A stretch of DNA of 6,563 nucleotides from NCBI GenBank assembly GCA_016780605.1, contig JADHLS010000306.1:1-6563 (forward strand). The letters are read 5' to 3'. The notes beneath the pieces were generated by a model. The model saw only the letters and a program-made list of their open reading frames with translations, did no database searches and had not been told where the DNA came from. The stretch comes from Reyranella sp. (GTDB lineage: Bacteria > Pseudomonadota > Alphaproteobacteria > Reyranellales > Reyranellaceae). The position numbers were made by a program, and so were the translations under genes. This document shows, piece by piece, positions 1-5,536 of the stretch (its first letter is position 1; the number at the start of each line of letters is the position of its first letter).

Positions 1-1
1 C

Positions 2-142
2 GTCTACCTCGACCGGCTATCGCTTTCCTCGCAATGCGGTTTCGCCAGCGTGGCCGGCGGCAATTCGATCGACGAGGAGACCCAGTGGGCCAAGCTCGGC
101 CTGATCGTCGACACCGCCCGCGCCGTTTGGGGCACGGCCTGA
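2..142 (+). CDS. Cobalamin-independent methionine synthase (MetE)-like protein, C-terminal fragment
   Basis: Only the last 46 residues are in the window; the gene begins beyond the left edge. The fragment contains a SPQCGFAS-like segment (here SSQCGFAS, Cys at fragment residue 12), then GNSIDEETQWAKL and a final TAR-AVWG helix. This is the usual ending of the short 'core' MetE-like proteins (UROD/MetE-like TIM barrels). In the family this Cys is a zinc ligand that activates the thiol acceptor, homocysteine in true MetE. Many short homologues act on other methyl donors or thiols, so the precise substrate cannot be read from this piece. The TGA stop is followed after three bases, in the same frame, by the adenylate cyclase start, so the two are probably co-transcribed. 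Family call is fairly sure; exact function is not. Confidence 0.8.
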   Translation, partial: VYLDRLSLSSQCGFASVAGGNSIDEETQWAKLGLIVDTARAVWGTA

Positions 143-145
143 CCG

Positions 146-2101
146 ATGAAGCGCAAGGCCGGGCTTTTCCTCCTCGCGGTCATGGTGGCGGTGAGCCTCG
201 GCGCCATCATCGTGACGTCGCTTGCGATGTGGCGGCTCACCACCAAGCGGCATGTCGAGGAGATCCGCAAGATCGAGGCCAGCCTCAGCGACCGCTTCAA
301 GGTGTTCGAGGAGATGCTGGGCGACCAGCACGAACGCATCACCTCGCACATGAACGAGGTCCTGCCGCTGATCGCGGCCGACTTCGAGGCGATGAATCGC
401 GATCCCAGCCAGCTCACCGCGGCCGAGATGGCGGCGCTGGTGAAGCGCTACGATGTGCACCACATCTATTTCATCAATCGCTCGCACGTGGTCTTCCAGA
501 CCAACTTCCCGAGCGACATGAACCTCGCCTTCCCCAAAGGGCCGTTCACCCGGTTCCTCGATTCAGTGTTCGGTGCGGCGAAGGTGATGAGCGACGGCAT
601 CGACATCTCCCAGGAGACGGGCCAGCTCAAGACCTACAGCTACTTCGGTCCGACGGGGAAGGACTACATCATCGAGACTTCCACCGACGTCCGTAACTCC
701 TTGGATGCGTCGGGCTACGGCTGGATGGCGCGCTACTTCTTTGACGAACTGCTCTCAGATCCGGTGCGCTCGAACCCCTCGGTCAAGGATCTTGACGTCT
801 TCCTGATCAACCAGGCCGGCACCTGGTCGCTGATCCATACCGGCCAGAAGCTCGATCCCGCGCTGGCCCAGCATGTCCTCAAGAATGACCACCTGGAGGT
901 GGGCAGCGATGATGGCCGGTACCTTACGGTCTACAGCGCTGAGCCCACGACGGCAGCGAAGCAACCCGAGCACCCAGTGACCGCGAAGCATGTCATCCGC
1001 AAGATCACCTACGACGTCGGCCTGGTGCGCGAGGCCGTCATCCAGGTGCTGCTGAGCTCGCTGATCGTGCTGGCGCTCTTGATGCCGATCGTGTTCTGGA
1101 TCGCCTCGCGACTGCTGCAGAAGCAGCTGCTCGACCCGCTGTTCAACCTGCGCGAGGAGGCCGGCGCCATCGCCCAGGGCGATCTCAACCAGGAGATCGC
1201 CAACCTCGACCGGAGCGACGAGATCGGCCAGCTCGCCAAGAGCTTCGCCGCGATGCGCGACGCCGTGCGCAAGACCATCACCGACCTCAAGGATACCAAT
1301 ATCTCGATCGAGCGCTTCGTTCCGCACGCTTTCCTCACCATCGTCGGCAAGCCCTCGATCGTCGACGTCGAGCTGGGCGACAACAAGCTCAAGACCATGA
1401 CCATCCTGTTCTCCGACATCCGCAGCTTCACGACCTTGTCGGAAGCGATGACGCCGGATGAGAACTTCGCCTTCATCAACGCCTATCTCGAGCGCATGGG
1501 GCCGGTGATCCGCGACCACAACGGCTTCATCGACAAGTACATCGGCGATGCCATCATGGCGCTGTTTGAATCGCCCGACGACGCGGTGCGGGCCGGACTC
1601 GCCATGCTCGAAACGCTCGACGCCTTCAATGCCGAGCGCCGCGCCACCGGCCGGTCACCGATCGGCATCGGCATCGGCCTCAACACCGGCACGCTGATGA
1701 TGGGCACGATCGGCGAGAAACATCGCATGGACGGCACGGTGATCTCCGACGCCGTCAACCTCGCCTCGCGCATCGAGAGCCTGACCAAGACCTATCATGT
1801 CGGCCTGCTGATCTCGGAGCATACCTTCGAGAGCCTGGCCGATCGCAAGGCCTACGACATCCGTCCCATCGACGTCGTGGTGGTGAAGGGCAAGACCCGC
1901 CCGGTGACGATCTTCGAGGTCTTTCAGCACGATCCCGCCGAGCAGCGCACGGGCAAGGCGCGCACGCGCGACCTGCTGCAGTCCGGCGTCGAGGCCCTGC
2001 ATCGCCATGATCCCGCCTGCGCCCGCCAGTTCTTCGAGCAATCCCTGCAGGTACTGCCCGGCGACATGGCGGCGCGCAACCTTCTGCAGAAGTGCGGGTG
2101 A
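146..2101 (+). CDS. Membrane-bound class III adenylate cyclase (sensor-HAMP-cyclase-TPR-like tail)
   Basis: A 651-residue protein expected to turn ATP into cAMP in response to an extracytoplasmic signal. A membrane helix lies at about residues 7-29. A sensor region follows at about 31-297, with Cache-like features (HHIYFINRSHVVFQTN near 105-120, TYSYFGPTGKDYIIETS near 163-179) but no firm family match by eye. The second membrane helix is at about 299-323 and HAMP at about 324-378. An RFVPHAFL linker (390-397) precedes the cyclase domain (about 415-595). Metal-binding aspartates are D424 (LFSDIRSF) and D468 (KYIGDAIMALF). K464 and T531 occupy the adenine-specifying positions, the Lys/Thr pair typical of bacterial adenylate cyclases. 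N538 and R542 (NLASR) are the transition-state pair. The C-terminus (about 606-649) resembles one TPR-like helical hairpin. The ATG start lies two codons after the upstream stop; no strong ribosome site is visible, suggesting translational coupling. The ligand is unknown. Confidence 0.93.
   Translation: MKRKAGLFLLAVMVAVSLGAIIVTSLAMWRLTTKRHVEEIRKIEASLSDRFKVFEEMLGDQHERITSHMNEVLPLIAADFEAMNRDPSQLTAAEMAALVKRYDVHHIYFINRSHVVFQTNFPSDMNLAFPKGPFTRFLDSVFGAAKVMSDGIDISQETGQLKTYSYFGPTGKDYIIETSTDVRNSLDASGYGWMARYFFDELLSDPVRSNPSVKDLDVFLINQAGTWSLIHTGQKLDPALAQHVLKNDHLEVGSDDGRYLTVYSAEPTTAAKQPEHPVTAKHVIRKITYDVGLVREAVIQVLLSSLIVLALLMPIVFWIASRLLQKQLLDPLFNLREEAGAIAQGDLNQEIANLDRSDEIGQLAKSFAAMRDAVRKTITDLKDTNISIERFVPHAFLTIVGKPSIVDVELGDNKLKTMTILFSDIRSFTTLSEAMTPDENFAFINAYLERMGPVIRDHNGFIDKYIGDAIMALFESPDDAVRAGLAMLETLDAFNAERRATGRSPIGIGIGLNTGTLMMGTIGEKHRMDGTVISDAVNLASRIESLTKTYHVGLLISEHTFESLADRKAYDIRPIDVVVVKGKTRPVTIFEVFQHDPAEQRTGKARTRDLLQSGVEALHRHDPACARQFFEQSLQVLPGDMAARNLLQKCG
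2075..2096. other. Small inverted repeat at the cyclase 3' end
   Basis: The 12-base perfect palindrome CTTCTGCAGAAG at 2081-2092 is flanked by CGCA (2075-2078) and TGCG (2093-2096), which also pair, leaving a two-base bulge. It lies inside the last codons of the cyclase gene, just before the tail-to-tail junction with the racemase-like gene. There is no T-run on either side, so it does not look like an intrinsic terminator. It may be chance. Confidence 0.25.
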
Positions 2102-2104
2102 GGG

Positions 2105-2776
2105 TCAGGCCGCCGACGACCGCTCGTAGATCGCGCTGACATGGACGTCGGCGCAGTCGATGACGGGAAAGCCCGGCTGTTGCCCGACGAAGGCCAGGAA
2201 GAGGTCGGTGCCGCCCAGCAGGATGACCTCGGCGCCGCGCGATGCCAACCGCCGGCCGGCGGCGAAGAAGGTTTGGCGCTGCGGATCGGTGACGCGGCCG
2301 CTCTGCGCCATGGTGCTGTAGGCTTGGTGGACTTCGCCCAATTCGTCGCCCTCGGGCGCCAGAACCTCGGCTGACTTGATCTTGCCGTAGAGGCCGCTCT
2401 CCATCACGGCGCGGGTGCCGATGATGCCGACCTTGCGCAGCCCCTTCTTCTTCAGATGCGCCTCGACAGGGTCCAGCCCGTTGATCAGCGGCAGCGGCGA
2501 GATCGCCTCGAGCTCCTTGATGCAGAAGTGCCCGCCCATCGAGGTGACGGCGGCTTCGACGGCGCCCGCCGCCTTCAGGCGGTGGATCAGGCGGGCAAAA
2601 ATCTCGGCCTGCTTGTCCGGCCGCTTGTCTGCCATGTTCTGACCCATGGTCGGCGCGTGGGCGTAGGCGATGGTGAGCTCGAGCGGGATGCCGGAGGCCG
2701 CATGGCGCTCGATCAGGCCACGATGATAGAGATCCGTGGCGGCGGGCCCGATGCCGCCGATCAATCCGATATGCAT
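2105..2776 (-). CDS. Asp/Glu racemase superfamily protein lacking both catalytic cysteines
   Basis: A 223-residue cytosolic protein of normal length for the superfamily (aspartate, glutamate and hydantoin racemases, maleate isomerase). It opens with the typical MHIGLIGGIGPAAT strand-turn. A VGIIGTRAVMESGLYG block near residues 116-131 matches the second-lobe 'GLLGTR-TME--FY' motif, and VIDCADVHV near 205-213 matches the closing 'P-DT---H' motif. In active members a Cys in a CNTAH-like motif and a Cys in GCTE perform two-base racemisation. Here those positions read SMGGH (S79) and GGTDL (G189), so both catalytic cysteines are missing; C85 and C208 are the only cysteines nearby. It is the last gene of the transporter operon, 9 bp after the NYN gene, with a weak ribosome site (GAG seven bases before ATG). 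It may be a divergent isomerase or lyase, or a binding protein. The fold is confident, the activity is not. Confidence 0.82.
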   Translation of the reverse strand: MHIGLIGGIGPAATDLYHRGLIERHAASGIPLELTIAYAHAPTMGQNMADKRPDKQAEIFARLIHRLKAAGAVEAAVTSMGGHFCIKELEAISPLPLINGLDPVEAHLKKKGLRKVGIIGTRAVMESGLYGKIKSAEVLAPEGDELGEVHQAYSTMAQSGRVTDPQRQTFFAAGRRLASRGAEVILLGGTDLFLAFVGQQPGFPVIDCADVHVSAIYERSSAA

Positions 2777-2785
2777 GACGACACT

Positions 2786-3541
2786 CTATCTCGAGGCGCG
2801 TCGTGATCGGGAGGGCGAAGATCGCTTGACGCGGATGCGCATGGAGCGGCCCTCGGGCTGGTCGATCTCGAAGGCACCGGTCTGGCGCACCAGGTCGCTG
2901 AGCTTGCCGCAGCCATAAGTGCGCGGATCGAAGTCGGGAGCGACGTTGGCGAGGCGCCGGCCAACGCCGCCCAGACTGACCCAGCCATCCTCGGTTTCCA
3001 TCTGCGACAAGGTCTTGGTCAGGATGGGCACCGCGGCGCTGGGCGGCTGGCGGCCTTGGGCAGCGCGGCCTTCCGCGACGGACGAGGCCTCGGCCTCCGG
3101 CAACAGGTTCTCGGTGTAGATGAACCGCCGGCAGGCCTGGCGAAAGCTCTCCGGTGTCTTCTGTGTGCCGAAGCCGTACACATCGGCGCCCTCCTCGCGC
3201 AGGCGGGAGGCGAGCCGGGTGAAGTCGCTGTCCGACGAGACCAGGCAGAAGCCATCGAAGCGGCCGCTATGCAGCAGGTCCATGGCGTCGATCACCAGGG
3301 CGATGTCGGAAGCATTCTTGCCGGTGGTGTAGGCGAACTGCTGGTAGGGATCGATGGCGTGCTTCTGCAGGATCTTGGTCCACGACTGCAGGCGGGAGCT
3401 CGAGAAATCGCCGTAGATGCGTCGCACGCTCGCCTCACCGAACTTGGCGATCTCGTCGAACAGGCCGGCAGCGATGCGCGGCGAGGTGTTGTCGGCGTCG
3501 ATCAGCACGGCATAGCGGCGCGGGCGATTGTCGTCGGCCAT
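2786..3541 (-). CDS. NYN-domain nuclease with C-terminal OST-HTH/LOTUS domain
   Basis: A 251-residue protein predicted to cut or bind RNA. The NYN (PIN-like) domain covers about residues 8-145. It shows YAVLIDADN (D15, D17, N18), NASDIALVIDAMDLL (D79, D85) and LVSSDSDF (D104, D106), which form the family's acidic metal-binding centre. A loosely conserved linker (about 147-170) leads to an OST-HTH/LOTUS domain at about 171-228, recognisable by DGWVSLGGVGRRL and PDFDPRTYGCGKLSDLV. LOTUS domains are RNA-binding modules. The protein ends in a basic tail (RVKRSSPSRSRRASR). The ATG at 3541 is chosen because the NYN homology starts eight residues later, a GAGG site lies five bases upstream, and the start overlaps the permease stop as TGATG. 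An open frame continues upstream but only as a shadow of the permease gene. Co-translation with a permease is odd for a nuclease. The RNA target is unknown. Confidence 0.9.
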   Translation of the reverse strand: MADDNRPRRYAVLIDADNTSPRIAAGLFDEIAKFGEASVRRIYGDFSSSRLQSWTKILQKHAIDPYQQFAYTTGKNASDIALVIDAMDLLHSGRFDGFCLVSSDSDFTRLASRLREEGADVYGFGTQKTPESFRQACRRFIYTENLLPEAEASSVAEGRAAQGRQPPSAAVPILTKTLSQMETEDGWVSLGGVGRRLANVAPDFDPRTYGCGKLSDLVRQTGAFEIDQPEGRSMRIRVKRSSPSRSRRASR

Positions 3542-4434
3542 CAGCGCCTCGCCCGCCACTGGATGATGAGGTTGGCTGCCACCGTCAGCAGCAAGGTCAC
3601 CGTCATCAGGATGAAGGCGATGGCGCCGCCGAACGGCCAGTTCGACTGCTGCGTGAACTGATTGTAGATCAGGGGCGCCATCATCTTGAACAGCGGGCCG
3701 CCCAAGAGGAAGGGAGTGGCATAGGCGTTCATCGCCAGGATGAAGGTGAGGATGGTGCCGGCCAGGATGCCGGGCAGCGCCAATGGCCACAGCACGCGCC
3801 AGAACATGGTGGCGGGCGGCGCGCCTAGGCTGAAGGCCGCTTCCTCGACCGAACGGTCGATGCCCTCAATGACGCTCTGCAGCGACAGCACCATGAAGGG
3901 CAGGTTGACCGCGATGATGCCGATCACCACCGCCTTCTCGGTGAACATGATCTCGAACGGCTGGCTGATCAGGCCCATGCCCATCAGGCTCGCATTGACG
4001 AAGCCCTTGTTGCCGAACACCACCATCCAGCCCGCCGCGCGGACCGAATTGCCGACGAACAGCGGCAGCACGATCGAGATGATCAGCAGGTTCTTGAAAC
4101 GGCTTTGCGTGCGCGCCACGACATAGGCGAGGGGAAAGCCCAGCACCAGGCAGACCGCTGTCACCAGCACGGCGATGCGCACGGTCGTCCAGAGGATGGC
4201 GGTGTAGTAGGGATCGGTGAAGAACTTGATGTAGTTGGCGACCGTCACCGCCTCGATCATCAGCTTCTTGGCCGCGTCGAAGTCGTTCAGGCTGTAGCGC
4301 AGCAGGATGGCAAGCGGCGCCAGCAGGCACACGGCGACGAAGATCGTCGCCGGTCCCACCAGCGCCGCTGAGGTCCAGCCTTCGCCCCGTCGCGTCTCGA
4401 CGACGGGGCCATGCGCGAGTGCGGTGTCTGTCAT
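3541..4434 (-). CDS. ABC transporter permease, PotB-like (spermidine/putrescine type)
   Basis: A 297-residue inner-membrane subunit of a type I ABC importer. About six hydrophobic helices are visible (roughly 24-46, 81-106, 115-140, 167-190, 220-245, 270-291). The cytoplasmic EAA loop that docks on the ATPase is intact: EEAAFSLGAPPATMFWRV with the closing LPGI (residues 197-223; key E198, A199, G204, P221, G222). The sequence resembles the first permease (PotB/PotH) of polyamine and related importers. The ATG at 4434 is preferred: an open frame extends 25 codons further but overlaps the binding-protein gene and encodes only low-complexity Arg/Ser-rich residues. The gap after the binding-protein stop is 10 bp. 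The stop shares one base with the NYN start. The usual partner permease (PotC/PotI type) does not follow and is not in the window. Substrate is not deducible from this subunit. Confidence 0.92.
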   Translation of the reverse strand: MTDTALAHGPVVETRRGEGWTSAALVGPATIFVAVCLLAPLAILLRYSLNDFDAAKKLMIEAVTVANYIKFFTDPYYTAILWTTVRIAVLVTAVCLVLGFPLAYVVARTQSRFKNLLIISIVLPLFVGNSVRAAGWMVVFGNKGFVNASLMGMGLISQPFEIMFTEKAVVIGIIAVNLPFMVLSLQSVIEGIDRSVEEAAFSLGAPPATMFWRVLWPLALPGILAGTILTFILAMNAYATPFLLGGPLFKMMAPLIYNQFTQQSNWPFGGAIAFILMTVTLLLTVAANLIIQWRARR

Positions 4435-4440
4435 CCTCTT
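4435..4440 (-). promoter_or_regulatory. Shine-Dalgarno-like site abutting the permease start
   Basis: Read on the minus strand, AAGAGG runs directly into the ATG with no spacer, whereas 5-9 bases is usual. No other ATG, GTG or TTG lies close by in frame. Translation may rely on coupling from the binding-protein stop 10 bases upstream. Confidence 0.35.
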
Positions 4441-4444
4441 GAGA

Positions 4445-5500
4445 TCAACCCTTGAACGACTTGTTCCACCACTCCTGGAACGCCGAGTCGTTCTTGGCCA
4501 CGTAGGCATAGTCGAGGTCGACCAGGCGCTTCTGCTCCTCGGGCGTGAAGCCGATGCGCTTCTGCACGTCGTCGGGAACCTTGGCGTTGGTGACGGTGGG
4601 GTTGTAGCCCATGTCGACGGCGAAGGCCTCCTGGGCCGACGGCGCCATCATGGCGTCGAGCCAGGCATAGGCGCCTTCCTTGTTGGGTGCGTTCTTCGGC
4701 ATGACGAAGCCCGAGACGTACATCGGCACGCCCTCCTTGGGCGCCACGGTCTCCACGCTGATACCGGCGTTCTGCCACTGCACCGCGCGCGCCTTCCACA
4801 TAATGCCGCAGGCGATCTCCTCGGTCTTGAGCGCCTGGGCGAAGGCCTCGTTGGAGGGATAGATGCGCGCGCCCGCCTTCTTGCAGGCTATCAGCCGCTC
4901 CTTGCCCGGGTCGAAGTTGCTCATCGAGCCGCCCGAGGCGAGGCCTGCCGCCATCAGCGTGTACTGGTACTGGATGTCGATGATGCCGAGCTTGTTGCCC
5001 ATGGCGGGATCCAGGGTGTCAGCGAAGCTTTCCGGCGCCTTGGAGATCAGCTTGGGATTGTAAAGGATCACCTTGCCCGAATAGATGTGGCCGATGCCGT
5101 AGGGATACTTCATCGCCGGCATCAGGTTCTTCGAATTCGGCAGCTTGGAATAGTCGATGGTCTCGACGATGCCCTGGCCGTTCACCTCGAACATGTCGGT
5201 CGACGAGAGACCCTGGACGTCGGCGGTGCCTCGGCGCAGCGACTTCTCGGCCAGCATCTTGGCCTTGCGCGGCGGCGCATTCTCCTCGGCGTGCACGCAC
5301 TCCCACTTGGCGGGCACCATGAGGGGCGCATCGATGTTCTTGGTCAGCAGGCGCGAATAGTCGCCGCCCCAGGTGCCGACGATGACGCGCTTGTTGTCCT
5401 GCGCGAACGCCGGGCCGAACCCCGGCAGGGCTGTCCCAGCAGCCAGCGCCGCGGCGCCCCTTAGCGCGGTGCGGCGGTTGATCATGAAGCTCTTCGACAT
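4445..5500 (-). CDS. Extracellular substrate-binding protein of a PotD/PotF-type ABC importer
   Basis: A 351-residue periplasmic binding protein that would capture the substrate and deliver it to the membrane complex. The N-terminus has a twin-arginine-like signal (NRRTALRG, R9-R10), a hydrophobic stretch of Ala/Gly/Leu, and a cleavage site AFA-QD after A33. The mature protein opens with VIVGTWGGDYSRLL (about 39-52), the hallmark first strand of PotD/PotF-like and opine/polyamine-binding proteins. The hinge and second-lobe segments (YGIGHIYSGKVILYNP, then GIMWKARAVQWQNAG) and the C-terminal helix with MGYNPTV fit the family. Length is normal. Start: ATG at 5500 with AGGAGG five bases upstream, the strongest ribosome site in the window, consistent with the high output needed for a binding protein. 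Substrate could be a polyamine, an amino-acid derivative or another small cation; the sequence does not decide this. Tat rather than Sec export is an inference from the RR motif. Confidence 0.9.
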   Translation of the reverse strand: MSKSFMINRRTALRGAAALAAGTALPGFGPAFAQDNKRVIVGTWGGDYSRLLTKNIDAPLMVPAKWECVHAEENAPPRKAKMLAEKSLRRGTADVQGLSSTDMFEVNGQGIVETIDYSKLPNSKNLMPAMKYPYGIGHIYSGKVILYNPKLISKAPESFADTLDPAMGNKLGIIDIQYQYTLMAAGLASGGSMSNFDPGKERLIACKKAGARIYPSNEAFAQALKTEEIACGIMWKARAVQWQNAGISVETVAPKEGVPMYVSGFVMPKNAPNKEGAYAWLDAMMAPSAQEAFAVDMGYNPTVTNAKVPDDVQKRIGFTPEEQKRLVDLDYAYVAKNDSAFQEWWNKSFKG

Positions 5501-5505
5501 TGTTG

Positions 5506-5511
5506 CCTCCT
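5506..5511 (-). promoter_or_regulatory. Strong ribosome binding site of the binding-protein gene
   Basis: AGGAGG on the minus strand, five bases before the ATG at 5500, in the 36-bp gap after the ATPase gene. It fixes the start of the binding-protein gene. The rest of the gap shows no convincing promoter or hairpin. Confidence 0.8.
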
Positions 5512-5536
5512 GTTAGTGGCTCCGTTCCCCCCGGAA

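Noticed and set aside
34..696. Long plus-strand open frame overlapping the MetE-like end and the cyclase start
   Set aside because: Its product is Arg/Gly/His-rich low-complexity sequence with no recognisable motif, and it lies out of frame with the well-supported cyclase gene. It is a by-product of high GC.
2075..2096. Intrinsic terminator for the cyclase gene
   Set aside because: The stem is short and bulged, lies inside the coding region, and has no T-run after it on either strand.
3542..3790. Upstream extension of the NYN gene by 83 codons
   Set aside because: This part is a frame-shifted reading of the permease gene with His/Pro/Arg-rich sequence. NYN homology begins just after the ATG at 3541, which has its own ribosome site.
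4307..5464. A 385-codon plus-strand open frame opposite the binding-protein gene
   Set aside because: It lies antisense to a gene with a signal peptide, strong ribosome site and family motifs. Its own product is His/Leu/Arg-rich without domains, as expected from the complement of GC-rich codons.
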